Positions 1-12,654 of a DNA stretch of 64,000 nucleotides are shown in pieces. The first letter of the stretch is position 1, and each line of letters starts with the position of its first letter. The notes below the pieces were generated by a model. The model searched no databases. It saw only the letters and a list, made by a program, of their open reading frames with translations, and had not been told where the DNA came from. Source of the DNA: Kappaphycus alvarezii (taxonomy: Eukaryota > Rhodophyta > Florideophyceae > Gigartinales > Solieriaceae); the NCBI GenBank assembly GCA_002205965.3, contig NADL03000522.1, positions 124,001-188,000 on the forward strand, given 5' to 3'. A program made the position numbers and the translations under genes.

Positions 1-1367
1 AAAAATAGATAAGATACGCTCAACATATTATGTTTAGATCAACTCAAGAAAATCACTAATAACTAGATCAGAACTGACTAGATCATCTACCCCCCGTATC
101 GTAAGTGAGAATTTCAGAACAATATTTAATACTTTATACTATGTTTATCATGTGTACGAAATACCTTGAGGGTTTTCTCTGCTGAATCTCTGGTGTCTCT
201 TGACCCGAAGAGTATGGGAAATCTATTATCTCGCAGTATATATAATATTTCCGAAAGATAATCTTCTGAACCTGAGAAAACCTCACCAATTCTCTTCTTA
301 CTTTTTTCCGAAAGTATCCTTTACCCTTGCATATAGTCTTGCTAAAATGGATATATTTTTTTCGTCCTTAAAATCCTCATCTTTCTGCATTTTCCCAGAG
401 AATAAGACAAAAGTAGCCAAACCCCCAAATTTTCTTTTTCTATCTACCTCCTGTTTTTCTTCACACGACACAGGTCTATTACTCCCTTCGGATAGGCTAT
501 CCGTATGATATGGCATAAATGGTGAGTTTTTGGTCATGAGAGAAGGGTTAAGGCGAGTCATGTTGATGATAGGTAATTGCTTTAGGGGGTGAGTAAATGG
601 AGATGCTGGTATTTGAGGAAAGGCATCAACGACTTACTCAATATCTGAGGATGAGTAAAAATAGTCTTAAATTTAAAGAAATAAGTCCAAAAGGAAAGAT
701 TTAAGACCGAATTACGCTTGTATTCATGTGTCAGTCTATGGTACAATTGAAAATTTTCCCTACAAAATCTCGGAATTAAAATTGAAAGTAGAAGAAATCT
801 CACAAGAGAACTCTCCGAGGCAGAAGGGAAGCCGAAAAGAATCAAGCATGATTTGAAAATTTAATTTAGTATTGATAAAGGAGTTTTATGGGACAAATAT
901 TTCAGCAGTACATAATTTTTTAAAACATTCTGATAATTCTTCTGTGAATTCTTTTTCATCTCCGTATGATGAAATGAATGGGATCCGCAGTGATTGGTTT
1001 CCGAAGCCAGGAGGTAGAGTATAGACTACATTGAGTAGATCTAATTAATTACTCATAGTCTTTTAAATATTCAGGTTTGTTGAATAGTGTTCTTTAACGA
1101 GTTTACCTCGTTGTATTTCTCCAAATCTTCCTATGGCGCAAATGGCTACATTCCGAATGAATGTTTCGGGAAGTAGCTCTAATGAAGACTCTCTGACCTG
1201 GAAGTACACGCAGCGTAGTAACTGCACTGTAATGGATAGATTCGCTACATCTACTGTGAACAGTCCTATGGAAATATTAAACTTAAAATATAAAACTGAC
1301 TCGAGTCTGCGGAGATCTTCTGTAATCCCCTGAATCCGTCCTTAAATTCTATATTCAGTCTTGACAA

Positions 1368-1407
1368 GACGTTTGTAACTGCTACTCGACGTTTGTAACT
1401 GCTACTC
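1368..1407. repeat. 20-bp tandem duplication
   Basis: GACGTTTGTAACTGCTACTC occurs twice back to back without mismatch, which implies a recent duplication or slippage event. It has no link to a gene. Confidence 0.9.
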
Positions 1408-2339
1408 TATGCACTTGCTGGACTATCTGTGTTTTCTAGGAATTATCTATCTTGCAGCACTCGAAGCAATAAAATGAACAATGACGATAATTTCAAATGT
1501 TTTTGCGTACTATTTCCACAGTTTACAGATTATTTCAGTTTTCAATTGCTCCTCAATGGCGGCTCAGAGAGGAATGAAGTTTCGATTGTCGGTAACTACT
1601 AATGAAAAATCCATCTCAAAATTTAATTTTTGTGCAATGATTAATATTATGATTGTTTGACCAGAGACGAAAAGAATGTGTATCGTACAACATATTACAC
1701 AATAAATCCATAAAATACTGGTAAATTACTCTATTATCCACGTCTCCATATCGAATAATTGCTTGGTTTCATATGGCCTGCAAGAAACGGGAACCAATTT
1801 CAATGAAAGTGAAATTTTAGAGCGCTCCAAAGTATCTTGATTACATCCGGTAATCTTATTTAGGTTGCACGAGAACATTTCGAGCTCAGAAAGCTAAACA
1901 AATCTTAACATGAAGCTGACCGCTGTCATTGGTTTATCCATTTCTCGCGTGGAAGAAATAATCGACTCAAAGGATCTCTTGAAGCCCAGCTAGATCATCG
2001 TAAGGTTGTAAATAAATTAGTTTTTATCATTTGATCTGATCTTAATCAGAAGTTATTTAATGATTTCATAGGAAAAAAGCAAAGAAGAGCTTGGAAACAA
2101 CCCGGTTTAATTTATACAATTTGGAGCAGATATTAATCTCCAAGCTCTTTCGAACTTATGCTCAAATGAAAGACAGAGCTTTAGGTTTTCTTCCAGGCAA
2201 ATAATTAACTAGTGAGTTTGACAACGCGCTTCTATTTTCCCGTTCACGCTCAAGCACTGAGAAATAAATAAAATTTGCAGAGGGGAAAGAGTACAGAACA
2301 GAAGATTCTTACGTTCGAAACCGGGGGTTATTTGAAAAA

Positions 2340-2440
2340 TTTTTTGTAAGCGGGCTTTTAGGGGAACTTAAGAGGTACTGCTGGTCACCCTGTAAGATGT
2401 TCTGGGCCTCAACCGACCATATCTTTTAAATATTAAAGTA
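2340..2440 (+). repeat. Degenerate 3'-end fragment of the F1/TIR family
   Basis: The stretch 'gggcctcaaccgacc' followed by 'atcttttaaatattaaag' closely matches 60,368-60,405, the segment after F1 copy 2 that leads into its terminal repeat. The final CACCCAAACATTTCCC part is lost here. It is therefore a truncated relic of the same element family, far from the other copies. Confidence 0.6.
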
Positions 2441-3002
2441 CAGCATATTGAGCCCAAATGAAAGTTTAATAACTGCAAAAATGGTCAAATGTTGAAACTG
2501 ATGACGATATGAGCGAAAAAACCCAGGAAGGAATTAGTTAAAGACATATGCAGGTGAAGGCTGCTTTCTTGAATGATGAGATTTCATGATCTATAATATT
2601 GTTTGACCATGCATCTTTCCGCAAAAGGTTGCCAGAAAAGATTTTATTTGCATCCAGAACTCAACTTCGTTCTGGCCTACTCTGCAGTTCACTATGATAG
2701 CACGGAAACCGCGTTTTTGCATGAAGATTTTAATAAATAATCTTCTTTCCTTCTCGCAAAATTTGGGCTAGCTTCGACATCTAAATATCTTCAAAAGAGG
2801 CAATGGAAGAAATTAGTAATCAGAAAAGTCTGAACCAGACTTTTACAGCACTTATTTAGAAGAATATCATGTAAAAGAAAAAAGTTAAATGGATCTCCAG
2901 AAAGATCAAAAATAAGGGCTCAGAATAATCGAGATGTCTTAAATATAGGGTGCGTTGAGCGAAATTAATTTCTTTCAATTTTTGTTAATTTTTTTGTGTA
3001 TC

Positions 3003-3031
3003 CAACTTCCTATTATTTACGTCGGAAGTTG
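3003..3031. repeat. Short hairpin
   Basis: Arms CAACTTCC and GGAAGTTG (8 bp, perfect) flank a 13-nt AT-rich spacer. No associated gene; it may be chance. Confidence 0.4.
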
Positions 3032-4507
3032 AATTATTTTTTGCTTTTATTCTTTGACCTATTTTACGGGTCAAGTTTGGCTAGGGTTCGATGCTTTACA
3101 ACATGATATACGAAACTGTTTTATTTCAATTTTTAAATTGGTTGTTTACTTCAAGAAAAAACTAATGAACGTAAAACGGATTAACGGATGGAAAATAGAA
3201 CCCAATATTTCAGTTTTTAGGTTCGGAATATTTTATCGCTCATTTACTCCAAAAAGGGTTTCTAAAAATCTCTACGCATAGAAAAGTACATAAAAAATTA
3301 TGGTTTTAGGGCATTTCGCTTGCATTTACTAAAAAATGGCATTTTAAAGTGAAGATATGTTCAAAAGATGTAATTGGTAAAGCTTAAAGCTGGAGAGAAG
3401 TTAAAAGGGCCAACATAACAATAATTTGGTGCTATGCTATTACATTTAGCTATTAGTTCACTCCAAGATATTCTCCTCTTAATATTCTAAAATAAAAGTC
3501 ATTCAGAAATAAAAATAACCCGAAAATTATCTACGTCTCCACACGGTTTCAATGAGAATCCCATGGATCATGTACAGCGATCACTAAAAATGCGAATTAG
3601 TAATGAAAGCATTTCCCAGCTTAGATTTAAAGGAATTTTAGTAAACTTAAACAAATCATTTCTTCATTAATGTTTCGCTTTTATCATTGTTTCTGACAAG
3701 AAAATGAAGTTATTGAAATTGAAAGGAGAAATCTTTCATGATTGCGTAAAGTGAAAGAAAAGTACAAATTTCTGATTAGTTGAAATATTCTTGATTTGAT
3801 TTAAAATTTACGTCCGTGTTTTTAGTTACTAATGTTGATTAAACTTTTTTAGTTGTATTTGTCCCTTCGAGAGGATATAGTTGTACAAGGAATTGGTAGA
3901 ATTTTTTTTGATCCTGTAGAGAAACTCCAGAAATTCTTCTTAATCGGTGCGACATACCAAAGTTATTAATAAGCGGAAACGAATGCTGATTAAGTTCCCC
4001 GCTGGATAAAGTGTATTCAAGCCACATTTAATTATAACATTACCTTCTACTATGTGATTAACGTATGAATGAGAAAATATCTACATGAAAAACTCGAAAT
4101 CCTTGCTTTCAAGTAACTTTGGCGAAGTAGAATGATCAGATTAAATTGGATCTGAAATTCAGTAGCATTATTTAAATAATGCTTTATATGCCATTCTATG
4201 GATTTCAGTTTTCATACAGGCATTCACAGCCAGTTCAAGCTACACATGCTCTCAAGAATGTAAAGTTTTCAGAAGCAATTTTCCTAGAAAATGTTATAGC
4301 AATAATATGTTGACAAAATAGCATACTGATTAATGCAACATAACTAGGTATATTCTATTTTTAGATTTGGTTTCTACGTTATTCAATTTGAACAGTACTG
4401 TTGCACTCTCAAGTACCATTTAAAGGGGCTTATAGTTGTTATTTTCAGACATGACTGAGTTTCAATTTACTTTGCAAAATTTTCAATATGAAATCAGAAG
4501 TACTAAT

Positions 4508-4541
4508 AATTACTACTAGTAACAAATAACTACTAGTAACA
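4508..4541. repeat. 17-bp-period tandem repeat, two units
   Basis: ACTACTAGTAACA occurs at 4512 and 4529 within two near-identical 17-bp units. It looks like a small slippage product in AT-rich DNA. Confidence 0.7.
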
Positions 4542-6380
4542 TCTATCAAAGATCTGAAAAATTCCCTGTAAGTTTTAGAAATATATTTTCGACCATATTA
4601 GGAATGGAAAAATTCTCCACTCTAAAACTACATTGAAGTGGTACCTGTTTACATAATAAATCAAATTATTTAGTTTCAGCCGATTAGATGTATTCAGTTG
4701 GAAAAGTGCAACAATGTTTGAATTTTAAAACACACTCAAATTTTATTACGGTTGTATAAATTTAGATAAGGAAATGTTCTAATTATTAGACTGTAAATCG
4801 AAAATATCTAGCGTTTTTCTTCAAACATCATTGAAACAAGGTACAGACCGTAAGTAGGGGAAATACCTTCTAAGTACCGAGTTGAAGACAAATTTTTACA
4901 ACCAGAAGTTTAAAGGTGAGCCATGTATTACTATATGTGTAAGTCACGTCACATACTAAAATTCTTACAATAATAATGAGTTTCAAGAATAAACTTTTCT
5001 GTATCCTCGAACTTTATATGAGGTGGCGATCTAATTTTTACGAAAGGAATTGAGATATATTTTCACGTTCTAGCTTTCAATATTTAACTAATATCTGACC
5101 CATTTTTTATCCTGAGAATATGAAGTTCTCTGTGGTTCATATTTGATTACATCAGGCAGTATTTCAATAAGCTGTCATTGTGGAGCGACTTCAAATTTTC
5201 GTGAAAGCGATTAATATCTTAAAATTTTATAAGCGCTGCGTATATTGTAAACTATCCATTATATGCATAGGAAGATCGAAAATATAGCTATGAACTCAGA
5301 TGAAAATGTATATTTCTGATTGCAAGACCTTCTCATTAAAATATATTTTATAAAATCTAGTTACGAAAAATATCTGGAGACGTAACTTAATAAGATATTG
5401 CTCCAAAGAGAGTTCTTTAATATTTATATATAGCGCGCTTATGTCAAACTAGGGAAAGGAAAAACTAAAATGTTTTGTAGTTTTTATCTTCAATGGTGTT
5501 TTACACTAATCCGTTTTGTTTTCAGTTTTTTCAATTTATTGGATGCTGTAATTATATTAAAATAGTTCTTAGACCTATTTTCAACTTGAAAAAAGAAATA
5601 ACGTTAAGTAAGAGAGTTTAATTATTTCCATGATGATTCGGCGAAAGTAAAACTTTTTATTTTTCATGGTAGTCAGTAAACTTTTAGTTTTACAAAACGC
5701 CACTATTTATGGAACCTTTTTTAGTTCATGAGAGAATGGAAAACATAATTTTTTTCTTCATATCTTTTTAATCCAAGATGATTTTATTCTCTTATTCAAA
5801 TTTTTCACGATTTCCGGCATGAACAAATTGAAACCAAAAGAAGCGTTTTAACCTTATTACCTTCATCTGCGACTTTCATTTGGTTACTTAAGCTACCGTA
5901 AGGACCTAAAAATCAATCGATGCTATTCAATGATACAAATTTGACTAAAAAGCTAACATATTGAAGAGAAATCATATGGATCTTAGTCAATAAATTTGAA
6001 GTGAATGACTTGCTAGATTCGGATGTTTTTTTGTAAGTAAAATTATACGCAATGATATGTATAAAAGTTTCAGTTCATGCAAAATAAAACATCAAAGGGT
6101 CATACAATTGTGTCATAAATAGGTTGTACGCAGCCTGAAATGGGACATATCATTCAGTAATTAAATAAAATAGACTTAATCCTAGATATTTTAATGTTAT
6201 AGTCAACTATCAATACAAGAATATCAATGAGTAGAAATATGGTGAATGCTTAGAATTTGCTCATTTCCAATGAAAATATTAGCTAGATTCAACGGACAGG
6301 AGACAATTAATTAAGGAAAAAACTTACAATTTCTCACACGCATGTATACTCACACCCATTCACCTCAATCCCTAATGGAG

Positions 6381-6443
6381 CATGTGGCCTCAACTCAAGA
6401 AATTAAATTACTTTCCAGATAAGAAACTATCCAAATTTTCCCT
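6381..6443 (+). repeat. Dispersed repeat, right-end TIR orientation
   Basis: From 'catgtggcctca' through 'attactttcca' to 'ccaaattttccc' this matches 53,704-53,770 in order and spacing. It ends in the right-end form of the terminal motif (CCCAAATTTCCC-like) shared by the TIR group, so it is probably one end of a small degenerate element. Confidence 0.6.
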
Positions 6444-8952
6444 TTTAAACTTTCTTTATCACCATTATACTTGCAAGCTTTGTTTAGCTCTCTAAATGAA
6501 TGATTCTTAGTGTATAAACAAGTTTCAATGATAAAAGTGCTTATGCTGCTGACTTTCCATCCTCAGTATCAAGTAGAAAACAATATATAACAAGACAGAC
6601 CATTTTGGTACCCAATATCACGAAGAGGTAGTTTGTTTGAAACCTTCTCTTATTATTGTTTGTATTGTAATGAGATTTATGCCATACTAAACTATGAATC
6701 ATCCTTGTTTCTTCGTTTTTCCTCCCCAATTCTCTTATCAAAGGATGTAATTTGCCGACTGTCTCTCCATATCCCCAATAAATCAACCTATTCACTCCTG
6801 TACTTCAAAATAAAAGGGAAAATATTGTGACTAGCTTTCCATCCATGATGATTATTGTTAAAATCCCAGCGTGTCTGCTTCAAGTGAGTTATTGGCCCTT
6901 ATTCCCCCAAAATATTTGGAGGCAGAGTTTTTCTGAGCGTATTAACCATAATTTGGTTTCAGCATTGCACGGAACAATTAGGCATATAATGCGCGTATGG
7001 TTCCAGCTTTAGAGTTCTTGGACACGGTACAGTTTTTCATAGATTGACGCAGCTATTATCTTTCAAACTATCTAAATGGAGTGGTTTAGGTCGAGAACGG
7101 TACAAGTCTGTTTCACGTATTTTTTGTTAAATCCCCTTGATAATAAAAATGCTCTGAAACAGGCCAAAAGTAACCTGAACCTCCATTGAAAACCCGCAAA
7201 AAGGAAAACTTTGAGCACCTTCGGTAAATTAAATGCGTATGTATATGAACAGAACATTTTTTTGCATACTAAAGCAGAAGAGAATTTTCAGTTTTCCTAT
7301 TTTTTGTGATATTTTTTAAAGTTGTGGTATCATTTGATTTCTAATTTGGATCATTGCCACTTATATTAAAATCAAAACACGAACATAAATGTAAGATAAG
7401 GCACCGATGGATGAATGGCTTCTTGAAGATTAATTTATCTTTTTTGGGAACGTAAACTAGTTTATGAGAGAATTTCATACATTCTGATGACAGTTGACCA
7501 AACTTCCTTTATTAAAACTACGCTTTTTCCTGTACAAAACTCGAAAACCGGTCCGAAAAGCAGTAAACCTGAAAGAACTTCTAACTACTTCCTCGGAAAG
7601 TACCAAGAACGTTGGGAAATAAACTTACTTCTTCCTGCTTGGTGAAAACTGCTTGTGATATGCTTCATTCTGTCTTTAATACTAGCTTGCAGTAAAAGTT
7701 AACTAAAAACCCTGGATTGTCGCGTGTTTTTTTGAAATAAAACCCAGTAACGTATTTTACCTATCAATACGAATGGGAAAGATAATTTTTTTCATTCTTT
7801 TTTCTATAGTATATAGTTTATTCATTAAAAAGATCATTTACAATGCTTCGGGGTAAACTTTGCTTCAGCAATTCTCTTCATTTACAAAATTTCATTGGAG
7901 TAGAAAACTATGCATTTTATGGGCTGTAAGTAATAATGATACTATATATTCATTAAAAAGAATATTCGAAGTCCCACAAGGAATATTTATACTCTCCAAT
8001 AGAAAAAGATAAAACATGTTAATTATTCGAGTCTCCCGGGTAATTTTTCGATATAGTAAGTAAAAGAACAAAAGTTTTTGGTTGCCTCAGAAAGGAATTT
8101 TAATTTTTTGAAAATTTTGAAGGTGTCATTATTTTTTATTCAAATTTATTTGTACATAACGGAACCGGTAAGCCACTATAAACAAAAAATATCATAAAGT
8201 AAAAAGTACATAAATTGCCGAAATGACCAAGAAAACCCATTGGAAAAACCCGCTAGGTACCATGTTTTTGCTCTAAAACTTTATGATCCAAGTAGAATAC
8301 AATTAAATTTCAATATTATCCAATCGTTTGGTCCTGAAAGGAGGAAACGCTTTGCGGGTAACTTGCACTAATTTTTAGGTAAAATAGCTTTGAGGAAAAT
8401 CAGGAGCTTGAAATTCTTCTGTCTTTTAAGTAAAAAATTATTCAGTCATCGTAGTTTTCTCAAGACAATCAAGAACAGCAAAGTTCGTAGTAGTCCTGGA
8501 TATTAAGTTACCGGTGGTACGAATCTACAGTTCTTGAATGACTGCTAAAGTAACCAGACATTCCATCGTTGATGCAGGGCTGTGTCGAGGAAGAACGAGC
8601 CCGAAGAAAAAATCATCGGCAAGTTTGCTAGAATCTTTTCGCTGCCTCGCCTGCCTCGCCTTCTGTTTATTCAACCCTCGACTGGGTTCTTACCTTTTTC
8701 TCTTGTGCACGTTTGCATGGTAATCTCTGTGCTCACTGCCTCTCACACTCGTTTGCGTGGGTTATTGGAGTAAAATTTCGGAGATGGCAGAGAGGGATGA
8801 CCGTTTCCTTTTACGAGATTGGAAAGTGGCCAGGTGTAATCCGGATTGCCAGTGATTACTAATTAGTGTAGTTATCTGTGAATTTTTGCTAACTGTATTA
8901 AATCAGATATTTATTAGCTTACTGTAGATAATTATCTGGGGCCTACAACCTC

Positions 8953-8987
8953 GGGGTCGGCCTGCATATAAGGCCACCGCCGACCCC
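8953..8987 (+). promoter_or_regulatory. TATA box enclosed in a perfect hairpin
   Basis: Arms GGGGTCGGC (8953-8961) and GCCGACCCC (8979-8987) are exact reverse complements. The 17-nt loop carries CATATAAGG, a good TATA box. A start of transcription would be expected near 8,995-9,000. The surrounding kilobase is GC-richer than its flanks, so this could be the promoter of a small gene or the U3/R boundary of a solo LTR. The sequence is clear; the function is inferred. Confidence 0.5.
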
Positions 8988-9004
8988 ACTCGCCAGCAGT
9001 AAAG

Positions 9005-9061
9005 GTAAGGTAACTCTCCCTTTTAACTATCCCTTAACGTTAAACTGTTCTCGGTTACCAG
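9005..9061 (+). other. Candidate 57-nt spliceosomal intron in a 5' leader
   Basis: AAAG|GTAAGG is a near-ideal 5' splice site, the interval is pyrimidine-rich with branch-like CTTAAC, and it ends TTACCAG. It begins about 35 nt after the TATA box at 8,966 and ends 25 nt before the first ATG (9,087). There is no transcript evidence. Confidence 0.3.
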
Positions 9062-9086
9062 TCGTTCACGCTTATATTTCACTCTC

Positions 9087-9317
9087 ATGGCTCCCATTTC
9101 AGATCGTTCCCGCTGTACACCGCTCGGATGCGCGTCTAAGACGGATTCCTCTCCACCCTGGATTTGTGCCGCCCTTCCTTTTTCCCCTGTGCTTCCTCCG
9201 GCGAGCCGGGCAGTACTTAGGCATCTACGGCTACGAACCTGTACTACCGACGCTTTCGGTGATCTCTCAACCAATTACCGCGAGCGTTTATTTATCCCGC
9301 AGGCATCTTACAATTAG
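9087..9317 (+). CDS. Small unrecognised ORF after a TATA box
   Basis: A 76-codon ORF starting at the first ATG downstream of the 8,966 TATA box, in a GC-richer island. The product is rich in Ser, Pro, Arg and Cys with no signal peptide, membrane segment or known motif. Overlapping frames on both strands are also open, which weakens the case. It could be a genuine small protein, a leader peptide of an LTR, or a chance frame. I favour a solo-LTR or decayed transcription unit over a conserved gene. Confidence 0.2.
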   Translation: MAPISDRSRCTPLGCASKTDSSPPWICAALPFSPVLPPASRAVLRHLRLRTCTTDAFGDLSTNYRERLFIPQASYN

Positions 9318-9437
9318 CTTTCAAGCCCGTTCAAATGTGCATCTTGTTATTAGCCCTCCAGCTCGTTTGCATGGGCATCTTTATCTTACCGAATACGATT
9401 CGCTCCGAAGTTTCCCTGGATTGTGCCTTGACTGTTT

Positions 9438-9477
9438 CAATTAGTCCGTATGGTACGCAATTAGTCCTTATGGTACG
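9438..9477. repeat. 20-bp tandem repeat, two units
   Basis: 'caattagtccgtatggtacg' is followed at once by a copy with one base changed (G to T). Confidence 0.85.
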
Positions 9478-11359
9478 CGACTGCATCTTGCCTCAAGGCA
9501 TGACAGTAGATGGAGTAAATTATTGTTAAGCTGTAAACACTGTGATAAAACACGTCAAAAAGGAAGTCAAACCTGCTGAATACAACAATTGACAAGGTGT
9601 GTAGAAAAACAGATACGTCAATATCAAATATAGAGTCGAAATCGAATTTTTTATCCGGAATGTTTGCGTCAATGGTCTTCAAACTATCGGTATTTGTTTA
9701 CGAAAAAATGTTAATTTAGCAGGTTTAGGGGGCTTGTGGGTTTTAGCGGACTTAGCGGATTTAGAAAAACCGTTTGTCAAGAATGCATCCCTGTTTGACA
9801 GATTTAATGTTTTAAAGCCCCTCTTCAAAAATTTATGGCGTAACTTGTATCATTGTATACTTCAATAGTTTTTATTTGAAAGTATGTACTGGGAAATGTT
9901 TTCAATAAACAGTTTCGAAGCTTCAGTGAGAAATTGTATAATATTTATCATTAATATGTACGCCAATTGACTTTTAAACATTTCCGAATTTAGATCAGTA
10001 AGAATTTTTTCAGTAATCCAGGGAATTTAATAAAAATATTTTTCTGTAGAAGGTGAAGACCTTTTTTTAATATAACCTTTTGGTTATGAAATAGTATGTG
10101 AGATTATCACTCCTTAAGAGAATGTTCCTGGATTTTCTGGTCGCTGTCAAGCCTTGGATAAGTATTTATGCGTGAATTCCATTACTATTCTACTAAGATA
10201 TGCATAAAAGGTCATTCAGAGCCCGCTTGATTGCGTACTGCGCAATTCTTTGCTCCTTATCATGGATAAATGATCAATTGATTTCAATATAAATTTTGAA
10301 ACACCTACTGAATGCAATATCATTAGACTACCAAAATTCTCCATACTCGCAGTAATGAACCTACTTACCCCCTGTACGTCTCAACTGTCAATTTGTTCCT
10401 GAATTTGACTCCAGGATAAAGCTTTACAATCTTTTCTAAAGAAATAAATTAATTTTAGAGTATGCTCGGTGGTAATACATCTTCTGATGCTATTTTTTCA
10501 AAAATGTATTGGATAACTATATACAGCATATGAAATTTGTACATATATGCCATTTGGAATGGAACATCACCAAGTATTGCTAGGCGAATATTCCATTTTC
10601 CTCAAGTAGCGGGTGCCACTTCACATTCAAATGTGTCAAAACTAAACGAATCCTAAAAAAAAGGACCATACCACTTTTTTCCATCTGCAGCGGCTGGCCA
10701 TAATAGCCTACAGCGACGATAATATCCAAAAAAAATTTGGTATTGATGTGGTCTGAACTTATATCCTTATACACAGGAATATCTTCACACGATAATATAC
10801 CAGCGGTAGGCTTTTTTGGATTTGGTTTCGATGAACACCCTAGTATCCCTTATATACCAAAATATCCCAGTCCTTGGGGTACTAACCTGCCAGAAAGACC
10901 AAATCAGAAATTTTCTAAAGCTCCTCTTCCGTCTTGGAGGTGGCAATTACCTGAAACAGCGGTTGAGCGAGCAGGACCGGAGATAAACCATTTGGAGGCA
11001 TAGAAAAATAAGTCTTTTAACCGTAAAGTCTGTTTTTGTTGCCCCAGAAACCGTCTTTTCGTCCTGATTTCCACCAGATCGAATCTTGTTGTAAAAACGC
11101 ACACCAGTTGAATAGAGCGCAACATATTCTTCGTGAAAATATTTATTTCTTTAACATTTGAAAGAAAACTACCAAAATTCTGTACTGATTTATCAAACAG
11201 GAGCGGACATACCGTATAAGCGAGCTAAAAAGTCATGTGCTCAGATGCATGACCTTTTATTCCCACAAGAACCATGAAATGTACATCCTTTGGTTCTGAT
11301 CCATATTTCTAACGTCATCCTCCTCCATACTGAGGGCGGACTGGTTTCTCTATATTTCG

Positions 11360-11592
11360 CTATACGGCATCAAATCCCCAGAGGGAGAAGTTATTCATTT
11401 CCATAAATACTCTAGATCCTCCGGATTCCTCATAATCGTCTATAATCGGGCCGTCCGATTCCTCAATATTTGACTCCGACTCGTTCTTTTCTGAGTCGCC
11501 TTGTAGAAGCTGGTGTATTTTTTCATGCCGCTGCGCTGTTTTTTTCCGCAATACGACGTAAAATTTCTTGCCGGTGAAACTTCTCCTTCAAT
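11360..11592 (-). pseudogene. Coding-like fragment with acidic C-terminus, unrecognised
   Basis: On the minus strand a frame is open for about 77 codons up to a TAG. It has a basic segment (FTGKKFYVVLRKK, AQRHEKIHQLL), then an acidic Ser/Glu stretch (ESESNIEESDGPIIDDYEES), then a hydrophobic tail ending in LWGFDAV. There is no ATG near the beginning, so it would be an internal or terminal exon or a gene remnant. The basic-to-acidic pattern occurs in many transposases, but no family is recognised. Confidence 0.3.
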
Positions 11593-12116
11593 TTTTTGCT
11601 TCTCTCTCTATTATAGCGCAAGGTTATATGGCTTTTCTCTTTTGTAGGCAAACTTTCATTTTATGTTTTATTTAATTATGGAAAGTAGAGACTTGTGCTG
11701 CATAGAGTTTCTGTTTTGAAGTTATTTACTGTGTGGGGCAGTTTGCTTTGATTTCCCTTTTAAATTTGAATGTGGGTTGTCGTAACGAATCGTTTTGTTT
11801 TATCGTTTTTGAAGGGGTGCGGTAGGATTTTTTCCCGTGGTGTTCCCAAGGTTTGGAATGAGCATTCTCTTCCTTCTAAACTAAGTGAAAATCTTGTTTT
11901 CCATTTCATGCAAATGTCACTTTACCCTAACCTTGATTGATCATTTTTCGAAATGGCCATTAGTGGCCTCGTACTCCCTACTTTTAGTTTACTGTACTGT
12001 TAACTACAGCTTTCCGCAGAGTAGTACTGTAGTCGTACTCGTCTTTAATTGAGGACAACGTCTTTACAGAAGTCGCGGATTTCTACAATTTGGCTGTACT
12101 TGTTGCACTACTACTA

Positions 12117-12159
12117 AATCATTTTTTAAATAGCATAGAAGCTATGCAACAAAATGATT
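12117..12159. repeat. Nested hairpin
   Basis: Outer arms AATCATTTT and AAAATGATT enclose an inner stem GCATAG/CTATGC with a 3-nt loop. Both stems are perfect. It could be a degenerate MITE or a structured RNA element; nothing nearby supports a role. Confidence 0.5.
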
Positions 12160-12624
12160 TTTTCCTTTATTGAATTTTTACACTAGGTCACAGTTAGATT
12201 TCACGTGGGTGCTCTGCTATTTAGTGTCTAACAAGACCTATTCTTGCACCCTCGCTTGTCATATCGAGACAAACGAGTATTTACGCTAAAGGTGTAGTGC
12301 CAGAACCGTACGCTTAACTATTTCGATTCTAGTGTAACACCTTTCACGCGCATGAGGTACATCTGGTTAGATCATAGCCTTATTATTAGGACTTGCGCGG
12401 TCTCCAGTAGATATTCAATGCATTAAACTTCTTTCTTTCTTTATCCGATTCCTTGCACGCAATACTATTAGCAATAAAAACTGAAAAGTACATAAATACT
12501 GACCAGGAGACTCTGAAATTGTGTCATTAAAATTTTAAAATGCTAAAATAGCAACAAGATTAGAGAAATTGAATACATACAGCGTATGTTTTATGTTTGA
12601 AGGGCGACCAGAAAATCAATTGTA

Positions 12625-12654
12625 TAACGTACTGCTTAAATAAGCAGTACGTTA
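12625..12654. repeat. Perfect 14-bp inverted repeat
   Basis: TAACGTACTGCTTA, a 2-nt AA spacer, then its exact reverse complement. It is surrounded by gene-free DNA and has no poly-T tract that would suggest a terminator. Confidence 0.75.

Larger units (their letters stand above)
1..8500. other. AT-rich gene-poor block
   Basis: No reading frame above about 85 codons lies here, and none of the short ones has recognisable motifs, steady codon use or a convincing start context. The frames overlap on both strands as expected by chance in AT-rich DNA. Only short repeats and hairpins (listed separately) and two degenerate terminal fragments of the dispersed TIR family, near 2.39 kb and 6.4 kb, stand out. 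A gene with many small exons cannot be excluded by eye. Confidence 0.65.
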
